Shown: piece by piece, positions 10,661 to 20,768 of the stretch
Position numbering within the stretch: the stretch's first letter is position 1
How the letters are laid out: each line of letters opens with the position of its first letter
DNA from: Adenophora triphylla var. japonica
Taxonomy: Eukaryota > Streptophyta > Magnoliopsida > Asterales > Campanulaceae
NCBI GenBank assembly: GCA_022495995.1
Contig: JAFEMH010007487.1
Coordinates: 23,818 to 87,817 of the forward strand
Length of the DNA stretch: 64,000 bases
Direction of reading: 5' to 3'
Position numbers and translations under genes: made by a program
Notes under the pieces: generated by a model
Databases searched by the model: none
What the model was told of the DNA's origin: nothing
Seen by the model: the letters and a program-made list of their open reading frames with translations, nothing else

Positions 10661-12630
10661 ATGGAGCCACAAATCCCAATTCGTGAGGAAAATATTCTCG
10701 ATATACGGTCAGTTTCAGTGGCAAGGCCTGATCAGCAACAACCTGTACAAGAAACTCAACCCCCCTTCTTTGTCATTGTTCCACAATCACCGGAACATAC
10801 ATATGCTGAAGTTCCAACAATGGAGGTACCTCATCCATGAGATTCTTCTCCTATGGAACCGACTAATGTACCCACACCACCAAAGAATCCCACTCCTCCC
10901 CCATCTCCCATTCCACCAACAGTTATGCCTTCTCCTCCTTTGGCTATTGTTCCCTCTATAACCTCCCAGTCACCAAGAAGAGAAAGTTACCAACTTCCAA
11001 ACCCAATGGGAATGCTGTCAAATCCTCATCCCCCCAAGAAGGTGAGAAGATCCCACAGGGCTAGATAATTGGCTGATGCAGACAAAGCCAAGCACCAGAA
11101 GCTGCCTGGTGATAAACCATCAACTGCTATTACCCTAGAGGATGAAGAAGAGGAGGAGGAACCCCAGTTCAACTTGGTTAGAAGGCATAGGGCACAAAAA
11201 GATATGCCCCCTCAAGCTGACAAAGAAGAGAATCCCTTAGCCAATTTGCTAATGGAACTGAAAGGGAAAAGAAGGCTGCAGAATATGAGCCCGTTCAAAC
11301 TGAGGAGAAAGTGGAATCCAGTGAAGAAAGTGATGATACTGCTGACGATGAGAAATTCAAACTTGGACCTGAGGAACTTGAGCAAGAAAAGGTAGACCAA
11401 GCTGTGGAATAACAAGCAGTTGAAGAATTAGTTGCTGAAATTGAAAGGGAGCCCTCTCCCCCAAAGGATGTGCCTTCAGATGTGCCCAAATCCAAGTGCA
11501 TATCCTCAAGGCTGACATCCAAAAAGGGTATCCCTATATCTCTCTCTTCTTATACTGCTTTGACCCCTGTATCCCCTTGATTTTTATCTCTAGATGCATC
11601 TGAAAGGCAAGAGCAAATAGTAAATAAAGTCCTGATTAGAGAGATGAAGAGTGATAGGGAGTCTTTTGCTAGGCTGGGTCTGAGTAAATTCTTTGAGGAT
11701 AAAGGTCTGTTGATGATTGTTGATCACCCAAATACCTTATTTCCAAAAGTTGTGCATGAATTCTATGACAACTTATCTAAAGGCTTGAACAATCCTACTT
11801 CCCCCATTTTTCTCACTTTGTATGTCAGAGGGAAGTTCATACCATTTTTCCCCTTTATCATTAATACATTTTTAGGGCTAGATGAGGTCTCTGATAAAGA
11901 ATGTGAAGTGTCTGAGAGTGAGTTTGTGTCCACCCTTACTCATGGGAAGCTTACTGCTTGGCCCTCAAAACCTAAGGATTTAGGTAGTGGCTCTCTCACC
12001 TCCTTTTATTGCTTTCTCCACCTCATCATAACTGCCAATCTTTGCCCCTCAAACAACAAAACCTCTGTCACTAGGGTCCATGTTGACTTGTTGTATAGGA
12101 TGGGGGAATTCATTTTTAGAAAAAATTGTGGGTATTGTGAATCCCCCTCCAAGAAATGTCCCCTTCCTTACCCATCCCTCATCTCTCAAATCCTAGTTGC
12201 TCAAGGGATTAAAATAAAAAGAGTTGAAGATAGAGTGAGTGAGTTTGAATTGATCGAAGAGACCAAAACCCTCCTAGATCCAAAATAAAGGTTTGTGGAT
12301 CTGCCCATAGGGGCTGAACCTGAAGATGTGAGTCAGGATGTGGCCACATCTAGCCACACATCTGCAGTTTACTTTGATGCTCTGAATGCCCTAGATGCAG
12401 AAATTGCTACAACTGAAGCCCTTTCTATATCCCTGAATGTTCAACTAATTGCCTCCTAGACTCATGCAAAAACCTTAAGGCTTTGATGTTGGATCTTCAG
12501 AAATGGAAGATTACACTTTTTAGACAAAATGGGGAGAAGAAGACAAAGAAGAGGATGATGATGCTGGTGATGTGTATGATGCTGGTAATAATACAGTTGG
12601 ATGGGGAAGTTGGGAAGATGCTTAAACTCA
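10661..12630 (+). pseudogene. Sirevirus-type extra ORF (putative plant transposon / env-like protein)
   Basis: Translation starts at ATG 10661 (MEPQIPIREEN). A Pro-rich stretch, an acidic Glu-rich stretch (around 11140-11165) and then a folded region follow. The folded region at 11644-12288 (FYDNLSK..., LYVRGKFIPFFPFIINTFLGL, VDLLYRMGEF) resembles the domain Pfam calls putative plant transposon protein (PF20167). The frame is broken by stops near 10838, 11066, 11410 and 11578 and by one frameshift near 11265. After the stop at 12286-12288 the sequence can be followed to an acidic tail ending near 12630. Position between copia pol and the 3' LTR fits the env-like ORF of Sireviruses. The function is unknown; envelope activity has not been shown for such plant proteins. 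Confidence 0.7.
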
Positions 12631-12848
12631 GGCGGTGTTTATTTTTTGTTCTTGCTGTGATGACTTAAACTCTTAAAACTGTATTATGTTTTTGGTTATT
12701 TGTTATGTTTTTGATTTGGTCTATACTCCCTAAACATTTGTCTGGATGTTACTTTATCTTAGTTTGTTGAACTGCCAGTTTTTGTACTAACTAATGTCTA
12801 TGCAGTTTTTGTGTGAATGTGTTTACACATTCTCACACACATCCATTT

Positions 12849-12860
12849 AAGGGGGAGATT
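12849..12860 (+). promoter_or_regulatory. Polypurine tract of the Sirevirus-like element
   Basis: AAGGGGGAGATT lies directly before the LTR start TGATATTTG. It is a classic copia polypurine tract. Confidence 0.75.
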
Positions 12861-13800
12861 TGATATTTGATAATCTTGGTTATTTGAACCATAAATTGCT
12901 AAATCTTTATTTTTTACCAGAATGTCCAAAATAGCGTGAGATTGAAAGGGTGAGATTTTAGGAAATATTTACTTCCCTAATCAGAATCATATTGTTATAC
13001 TTGGTAAGAGGATTTTATAACTATCTTAGCAAAGATTTATATTCCTATTTGAAAAAGGACATTGTTAATATGTAAATATCTTTTATTTATGTAAATATAT
13101 TTAGACTAAGACTAACATTCTAATAAATCTATTTCCTTGTGATTGTTAATCTTATGTTTTCTTGTAGGAATTGGATTATATCAAATAAGGAAGAGTTGAA
13201 TTCATTGAATAACTTCTCAAAGGTGCATATAAATACAAGACAATGGCACATTGAGAAGACACGGTTTTTAGAAAATTCTTTGGAAGACAATATCGTTTGT
13301 TATCTATGAATTCAATAATTGCTTTTAGGTTGTGAGTATGGTTTTAACTTACATCCGAACCCACATCTAATTTTCATACAAGTTCTTTGTTCTACTTCGG
13401 TTTATAATAGATTCTCCTTGAAAAAGGAAGAGTGTTCTTAGTTTAGAAGTTGATTAGAACTTGTTTTATTATTTTAATCTTTTTGTTTTCACTTATTCGA
13501 TTTTGTTTCTGTAAAACAATTTTTAATAGTGAAAGGCTTTTTGGGCATAAAGTCTTATTTAATGGGGTAGAACCATTAAACGTTTATTTATGTGTGTTAT
13601 TTTATTTTATTCCGCTCCTTATTTGTGAATGCGTGAACAGTTGTAACTCACATCTCTACTTACATCCGTATTCTGTTATTGTGTTGAATTGAATTCCTAG
13701 CTACACAAAACTTTCAGATATTCACCAATAATTGTTCTCTAATTGAATTCAATATATCTTCAGGTGCGTGAACTTCCAAGATCACCATAACCAATGTTGC
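12861..13800 (+). mobile_element. 3' LTR of the Sirevirus-like element (right limit approximate)
   Basis: It starts TGATATTTGATAATC after the polypurine tract. AT-rich sequence with a possible promoter near 13230 (CATATAAATACAAGAC) follows. The right end is uncertain because no second LTR copy is in the window. Confidence 0.5.
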
Positions 13801-13833
13801 CATTGTCAGTAAAACAATGTATTCTCTTTACTT

Positions 13834-15191
13834 ATGCATGTGACTCAAACATTGGATCCAATGAATTTAAGCCTTATGCAGTCTAATTGATGCGATCTGA
13901 TTGTATAAAAGTTCAAATGAAACGTAACTTATACATCATAAATAAACTGTAACTCATATTATTATATTATTGTGAAAATATGTCTCACAAACATATTATT
14001 ATATTATTATAAAATAATACCTCACGCCGATGTAATGTAACACAAGTACTATAAAATGTCACTTAATTAGTATAAAATATAACTCATCTACTATTAATAT
14101 CGGCTATTTACAGTCTGACTGTACAAGCCCCATTAAATTTAACAATTAATAATTTATTTTCTTTCATTTATACATTAATGTATGTATCGTGACAGACAGT
14201 AGATTGCTAATTCATTTGTTTATTAAGTACTTAAACTAATTATTTTTTCTAACCCTAAACTTTTCAAATTCAAATTAAGATGAGGCCGATGCTATATGAG
14301 TTAAAAGCTCATTGGCAGTGCTTAAACAAATTCTCAACTTACTGATTAAGGCATCGTGGCAGACAGACAAAAACCATATCAATTGGCATACTTTAATAAT
14401 ATCCCAGCTAAAATATCGCTTAACCTGTGATAAACAATATGAAAAAGCAATAAATATATTATGTATTATTTTTTGTCAAAAAGTTTACATACGCAAATTT
14501 ATATTTATGCACAAACATATGAATCATATTTCTGTTATGTTTTTAACAAATCCCGTTATTATAATAACAAATCTACTTATTTTAATATAAATAATTCTTA
14601 ATGAAAATACTTCTAACTTAGATAACTTTTCTAAGTTGACTTAATACCAACATAGTTAACTAAACATTTTCCTTTCTTGTGAATAGCTCTCAATATCCTA
14701 ACACCTTCCCTCAAGTTGGAACATCTACAATGTAGATTTTCAACTTGCCTTAAAGAAATTAAAAATTATGAAAGGTAAATAATAATAATAATAACAAAAA
14801 TAATTCGCAATAGCAAAAATTGATGATTTAACATGTGTTGTAGAGGTATTAGGGTTTCATTTTAAACCGCGTTTTGAAATTGAAACGAATCAAATCACGC
14901 GGTTTGATTTTTTGACATAATTTGGTGAAGTCTACAACGAGAAGCTTAGGCTATGGAAGGGAGGAATCCATGATTTTAGTGCTCCGTTCAAGGCAAGTTA
15001 ATTAAGGAATTTAAAGCAGATATCAATGGGAGAGTTGGTGTAACATATAGTAGCAGTATCCATTATAAGTTAAAAATATATTTATGATTTCATTGGATCC
15101 TATCATTGATAAATATTAGTTGAATAAATTAACATCTACTTGAAATAAACTAACTACGAACTGTGGAATCCAATGTTTGAGTCACATGCAT
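13834..15191. mobile_element. AT-rich segment bounded by 23-bp inverted repeats
   Basis: ATGCATGTGACTCAAACATTGGA at 13834-13856 is repeated as an exact reverse complement at 15169-15191. The interior is very AT-rich, has no convincing ORF, and includes a relic of a TRIM/copia polypurine region near 14700-14755 (TTCCCTCAAGTTGGAAC). No clear TSD flanks the inverted repeats, so a DNA transposon is possible but not proven. Confidence 0.45.
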
Positions 15192-15224
15192 GCATGGGTA
15201 CCGATAATTATAATTATCGTCAAC

Positions 15225-16906
15225 TATTAAAATGTGGAGAGGAGTAGGATTATAATTTCTATATTATTTCACTCTCATCTTTTACAATTGTCCTAAACAC
15301 CTATTTATACTACTTTTAGAGTCCTAATTCTAATAGGAGATACAATCCTATATATACATAATAATCCTTCTTTGACTAGGATTCTATTTTAGCTATATAT
15401 TCTACTTTCCTACTTAATTAAGGAGTCTTCCTAAAATATAAAGCTAACATTAGGAAACAAGTATTTTCTTGCAAACTCGGTCCGCTCATCGGTCTAGATC
15501 CGTTTCACTCGGTCCGATCCATGTCGCTCCACCATATTCTCCAACTCCCCCCCTCAAGTTGGAGGATCTACAACGTAGATACCCAACTTGCCAAATAAAA
15601 ATTAAAACGTTTTAAAAAAAAAATCTTTCACTTCGACATGCGACATCTGCGTCAAGTTCTTCCTTTTTCGTGTTGCAGTTCAAGCAACCTCGGGTTCGTC
15701 TTTTTTTTTTTTTTGTTCAACTACAACAAAAATTTGTTCCAATATCTGAAGAGTCATCCACATCAGGTCTTCTTTCTTCAATTTTGTGCACAATTTGTGC
15801 TCGCACATATCTTCTTTTTCTTCAATCTCCCTTTTTAGAGTGAACGACACTCGATCATCGTTTTTATAGTGAACGACACTCAATCATCGTTTTTATAGTG
15901 GACGACACTCGATTATCGTTTTTATAGTGGACGACACTCGATTATCGTTTTTATAGTGAACGACACTCAATCATCGTTTTTATAGTGGACGACACTCGAT
16001 TATCGTTTTTATAGTGGACGACACTCGATTATCGTTTTTATAGTGAACGACACTCAATCATCGTTTTTATAGTGGACGACACTCGATTATCGTTTTTATA
16101 GTGAACGACACTCGATTATCGTTTTTATAGTGGACGACACTCGATTATCGTTTTTATAGTGAACGACACTCAATCATCGTTTTTATAGTGAACGACACTC
16201 AATCATCGTTTTTATAGTGGACGACACTCAATCATCGTTTTTATAGTGGACGACACTCAATATTTTTTTTTATTATTATTATTTTTTTTCAAGGGATAGT
16301 GAAGTTGGTATAATCAAAGGGATAAAGCAACAATCGGAACCTTAGATTTTAGGAATTCGTTGCGGAAGCGAATTGGGTAATCATGGAGGAGACATTAAAA
16401 ATAAAAAAATTTAAGAAAGAAAAAAAATTCGAAGGGGAAAAATTTGAGCCGAGGGGGGGTTGAATTACTAAAAGTTTTAGGGTTTTTTAACATCTTGAAA
16501 ACTTTTAAGAGTGGTGGGGGCTTTGGTAGTTGGTGGCGGAAGCAAGGTGGCGGAGAAGTTCTTCTATGGATCTTAGCTCTGATACCATATTAAAATGTGG
16601 AGAGGAGTAGGATTATAATTTCTATATTATTTCACTCTCATCTTTTACAATTGTCCTAAACACCTATTTATACTACTTTTAGAGTCCTAATTCTAATAGG
16701 AGATACAATCCTATATATACATAATAATCCTTCTTTGACTAGGATTCTATTTTAGCTATATATTCTACTTTCCTACTTAATTAAGGAGTCTTCCTAAAAT
16801 ATAAAGCTAACATTAGGAAACAAGTATTTTCTTGCAAACTCGGTCCGCTCATCGGTCTAGATCCGTTTCACTCGGTCCGATCCATGTCGCTCCACCATAT
16901 TCTCCA
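15225..16906 (-). mobile_element. Element G: small non-autonomous Ty1/copia-type element
   Basis: Two nearly identical 319-bp direct repeats (15225-15543 and 16588-16906) flank 1.04 kb. The primer-binding site complementary to initiator tRNA-Met reads GCTCTGATACCA on the plus strand at 16576-16587, adjacent to the right repeat. A C-rich CTCCCCCCCTCAAG (about 15545-15558) is the complement of the polypurine tract. Transcription is therefore on the minus strand. The interior has no pol and is largely a 29-bp minisatellite. The right LTR touches TRIM H. Confidence 0.8.
15835..16262. repeat. 29-bp minisatellite, about 14-15 copies
   Basis: Units combine CGTTTTTATAGTG, RACGACACTC and RATYAT, with two interleaved variants (AACGACACTCAATCAT and GACGACACTCGATTAT). 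The variants do not alternate strictly. The array sits inside element G. Confidence 0.95.
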
Positions 16907-16909
16907 ACT

Positions 16910-17261
16910 TGTTAGAATTGAGTCCTCATCCCCTTAAAAGGCCTTGTTAAGGGGTGAGGTTTAGCCAATCTATATATTTGATCAATTTTATTCTTCAAGT
17001 TGACGTGGGATACATGGGACTTCAATACGCCCCCTCACGTGTAGGCCGGTAACTTGGCACTACACGTGGACTTCAAACCCAACACGGGCACCCAACACGG
17101 GTTAACTTAAGCCCAACATCAACTTGGGCCAGCTCTGATACCATGTTAGAATTGAGTCCTCATCCCCTTAAAAGGCCTTGTTAAGGGGTGAGGTTTAGCC
17201 AATCTATATATTTGATCAATTTTATTCTCCAAGTTGACGTGGGATACATGGGACTTCAATA
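16910..17261 (-). mobile_element. Element H: TRIM
   Basis: Direct repeats of about 115-118 bp (16910-17027 and 17144-17261) start TGTTAGAATTGAG. Between them are 116 bp with the initiator tRNA-Met primer-binding site as GCTCTGATACCA (17132-17143) adjacent to the right repeat, and CGCCCCCTCACGTG (17028-17041), the complement of a polypurine tract. This is a complete terminal-repeat retrotransposon in miniature about 350 bp long, on the minus strand. It has no coding capacity. Confidence 0.85.
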
Positions 17262-17289
17262 TCAACCAATAAGCCAAAATCTAGGGAGA

Positions 17290-17836
17290 GTTTCTCCATA
17301 AGTTATGGAGAAATGGGTATCCAGAATCTTTGGAAAGGATATCCAGAAATTTTGTATTGGCCATGACCTTGGCCCATGGCCTTGGCTTGGGCAACGCGTT
17401 TCTCCCTGGATATCAATATTAAATGTTCTGGATATCCAGAACTCTTTGAAAGTGATATCCAGAATCTATTTAAGTTGATATCCAGAAAGTTGGTATGTGT
17501 TGGTCCCATTCTAACATAACTTCTGGATATCATGATCAAAGGGTTCTGGATATCCAGAACCTTTGAGACTGATATCCAGAACCTTTGTATTAGATATCCA
17601 GAACCTTTTGAAAGGCTTCTGGATATCAATATTAAATGTTCTGGATATCTAGAACTCTTTGAAAGTGATATCCAGAATCTATTTATGTTGATATCCAGAA
17701 AGTTGGCATGTGTTGGTCCCATTCTAACATAACTTCTGGATATCATGATCAAAGGGTTCTGAATATCCAGAACCTTTGAGACTGATATCCTGAACCTTTG
17801 GAAGAACCCGTTTCTCCATAACTTATGGAGAAACGC
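17290..17836. repeat. Block of GATATC palindromes bounded by hairpins
   Basis: About 16 copies of words such as CTGGATATCCAGAA and GTGATATCCAG lie between two hairpins: CTCCATAAGTTATGGAG near 17293-17309 and CTCCATAACTTATGGAG near 17814-17830. A segment of about 210 bp is duplicated (about 17420-17560 and 17630-17770). An open frame on each strand is a by-product of the repeats. The origin is unknown; a foldback-type element is possible. Confidence 0.7.
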
Positions 17837-17999
17837 GTTTCTCCGGAGACCTACTCAACAAATAATGCATCAAAGCCACAACGAAGCATAATCCTCGAAA
17901 AACATGAATCCAAAATGAAAGTTTAGTATAAGAGTCGTTAACAATTTCAATCAATTTAGCATAATAGATTTCAATTATTTCCATTTGTAATTATTGAAT
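17837..17999. other. Unassigned AT-rich sequence
   Basis: I see no gene, repeat or signal here. Confidence 0.5.
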
Positions 18000-18900
18000 T
18001 CAAGTGCATTTTGAACATTTCACTTGTATTAATAAAAAATACACATGAATTCAGTAGCAAAGTAACTATTGAATCCAAGTGCAATGTTCAAATACATATA
18101 AATTCAATGGTAAGAAGCTACTTAATCTATTTGCAATGTTCAAAATACACATGCATTCGGTAGATATTTAACTATTCAATCCAAGTGCAATTTTCAAAAA
18201 TACACATGTATTTAGTGGCTAATTTGCTACTAAATCCAAATGCAATATTCAAAACTACACATAAATTCAGAAGCTAATTAGCTACTGAAATCAAATGCAA
18301 TGCTCAAAAATAGACATGGATTCAGTATCTAACCAACTACTAAATCCACCTGTAATGTTCAAAATACATATGGATGGAATTGTAAAACGACAAGCAATTC
18401 ATGAGAGCGCATGCTCGATTCAGTAGTTAATTAGATACTGATGTTATGTGTATTTTTGAACATTGCTCTTCCATGTTTACTTTGAAGATTATACATGGAT
18501 TCAGTAGCTACTGAATTCATGTGTATTTTTGAATATTGCACTTGTATTTAGTAGCTATTTAGCAACTGGATTTATGTTTATTTTGAACATTACACAAGTG
18601 TATTTTGAACATTACACATGTATTCAGTAAATAACTGAATTCATGTATATTTTTGAACATTGCACTTGGATTAACTAGCTACTTAGATATCGAATGCATG
18701 TGTATTTTTGAACCTTGCGCTTGGATTCAGTAGATACTTTGATACTAAGTAGCTACTGAATTCATGTGTATTTTGATCATTGCACATAGATTCAATAACT
18801 TGTTATCTGCTGAATCCATGTACATTTTTGATGAATTCAATTGAAATGTTTAAAATACACTTGGATTCAGTAGCTATAGCTACTGAATTCAAGTGTATTA
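18000..18900. repeat. Foldback: two arrays of a degenerate repeat of about 60-70 bp in opposite orientation
   Basis: The left arm (about 18000-18390) repeats words such as ATTCAGTAGCTAATTAGCTA, TGAATCCAAGTGCAA and TGTTCAAAATACACATG. The right arm (about 18420-18900) carries their reverse complements (CATGTGTATTTTGAACATTG, CACTTGGATTCAGTAGC). Individual units contain the palindrome CAGTAGCTA...TAGCTACTG. A transcript through the region could fold into a long, imperfect hairpin. Confidence 0.75.
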
Positions 18901-18918
18901 TGAGATTTTCATTGTTAT

Positions 18919-19677
18919 TCAATATTTTTTTTCAAAATCATATATTAGGTATTTAGTTTGATTCACCTCGTCAATACGATAAAAATAGTGTTCTCGAAAA
19001 AAAAATCGACTAAAAGATATTGAGATATTTAGTTTTGAAATTTGAGAAAAATTTAGAGAGATACCTTCCCTATTCCACCTTATTGCTAAACCATCACCAT
19101 CTGCCAAAGAACCCTTTTCTACGAAAAAATATTTCGCTCTCCAACCTCTATCATTCACAGAGACCTTCGCAAACAAAGGTTTTTTCCCAGTTTTTGTTTG
19201 CAACAGATATCGTGTCGAACCAAAAGTTTGAAGGTCATGAACCGACGCTAGCTCACTCAAACCTATCCCTAACCCATCTTCCTTATTCACCCTCAAGACA
19301 CAAGCAAAGATCCGCCAAATCATATGCATTTCTTGAGCAAAGGCTAAATTAGATTTGTGAAAAAATTATGTGACCATCGATGGAAATGGATAAGAGAAAC
19401 CAAGAGCAAAAGGGTATTCATAGAAGCAAACCCAGTTTGGAGAAACGAAGTCAGCCTTGATAGAAATATCAAAAGGACGAAAGCGAGTGATTTCAGGAAA
19501 ACATTTGTGAATTTTCAGAGACTCAATTTGTGCATTGTTGAAAACGCAGACTTCCTCGTCGGGACTCACTATTAAACCCTCACACGAGAAATCACTAGAC
19601 TCCGTATCTTTGCTAGGACTTGAGGAAATTCTAGATACAGCTTCCCCTTTGGATCTTGACCACTTTGTTTTCCCCAC
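18919..19677 (-). pseudogene. Putative gypsy-type transposon protein, one in-frame stop
   Basis: A frame from ATG at 19677 (MGKTKWSRSKGE) is interrupted only by TAA at 19366-19368 and continues in the same frame to 18919. The segment NWVCFYEYPFALGFSYPFP, then FAQEMHMIWRIFACVLRVNKEDG, then GWRAKYFFV follows the order seen in the plant domain called putative gypsy type transposon (PF04195-like). Read through the stop it has about 252 codons, so the C-terminal part is probably missing; it runs into the foldback region. The family call is by motif resemblance only. Confidence 0.5.
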
Positions 19678-19966
19678 GGAAAGAAATTAGAAAAAGAAAG
19701 GGAAAGAAATTAGAAAGAGAAAGGGAAGGAAATTACTGCAGATTCTTGCCGCTGAAATAGAAAAGAAATGGAGAGGATGAAGAAAGAAATAGACCCGGTT
19801 AAAAAAACCTAACCGCCCACTATCTTCGAATAAACCGCACACTCATTGCCTAGGGACTCTACTACTCTCACACGTCTCATCAAGTTATAAAGTAAACTGT
19901 CAGATTCAGAGCATTATTACGAAACTTACCCTTTTACCTTCCTTAAAAGATAAGTTTGGGGGCAAT
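19678..19966 (+). other. Non-coding region before an LTR
   Basis: It contains GA-rich sequence and, at 19956-19962, TTGGGGG directly before the LTR start at 19967, fitting a plus-strand polypurine tract. No ORF is supported. Confidence 0.4.
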
Positions 19967-20401
19967 TGTTATGGGTGCAATCTCACATGACGACATCTTG
20001 AACCTAGCCAGCATGTCAACATCTTGGCTCCTGTGATCAAGGTAATATAGTTATTTTATTATTTACTAAAATTTTTTTTTTACAGGCAGGAAAATAGGAA
20101 ACACGATGTGTGGACTCTTCTCAACGGAATAGGAGACTAGCCAAAAGAAGAAGATAATAGGCCGAGATTTTAGGAAGTTTGTTACGATATTGTAATATTT
20201 TCTTATTTAAAGAGCTATGGGGCTAGGAACACAGGGGATTCACACATTCTCTCTGATACTCCGCCATAGCTCATTACCAATTGTAACTCATTACTCATTA
20301 CTCATTAATACAACCATTAGGGAAGGCAAGTGCTCATAAACACTTCCCGAGGTATTATGCCGGCGAGATAGTTGTCTCAAGGGCTTTTCCTCGTTACATC
20401 A
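19967..20401 (+). mobile_element. LTR (3' or solo), about 435 bp
   Basis: It starts TGTTATGGGTGCAATC after a G-rich tract and ends TCGTTACATCA. Internal features are TATTTAAAG near 20210 and a leader. No primer-binding site follows, so this is a 3' or solo LTR. The upstream pseudogene at 18919-19677 would be antisense to this LTR. Confidence 0.5.
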
Positions 20402-20768
20402 ACGTGTCAATTTTGCTCTACTTTTACACCGATTATGCTCCATTGTACGTACCTTTCTCATTCTTTTCTGATCTAAATTACGATTCATTGTTTTTTCACC
20501 AAAACAGTAACCAAACATTTAATAACAACCAAGCCACATCAAAATAGAGTACGTGTCTACACATGGGCATAGTATTTGCATCTGCTAGAGTAGTTTAATT
20601 TGTCATATTCAATGTTTTTTATTAAAACATAATATAAAAAGTAAAAAAAGTTGGCCTAGTTTCTGAATATTTACCACGCCATTTTTTAAGGCATTATATA
20701 GCCCCTTCAATGTTGTAAGCTTAGCATACAACAAAATTTGTGTTCTCCAAAAGAAGAGGTTTGAAAGA
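20402..20768 (+). promoter_or_regulatory. Promoter and 5' UTR of the dioxygenase gene
   Basis: TATATA at 20695-20700 lies about 70 bp upstream of the ATG at 20769, a normal spacing for a plant gene with a short 5' UTR. The LTR at 19967-20401 sits just upstream and could influence expression. Confidence 0.55.

Noticed and set aside
17303..17752. 149-codon minus-strand ORF with repeated DIQN/ISRS words
   Set aside because: A by-product of the GATATCC repeats; no known domain.
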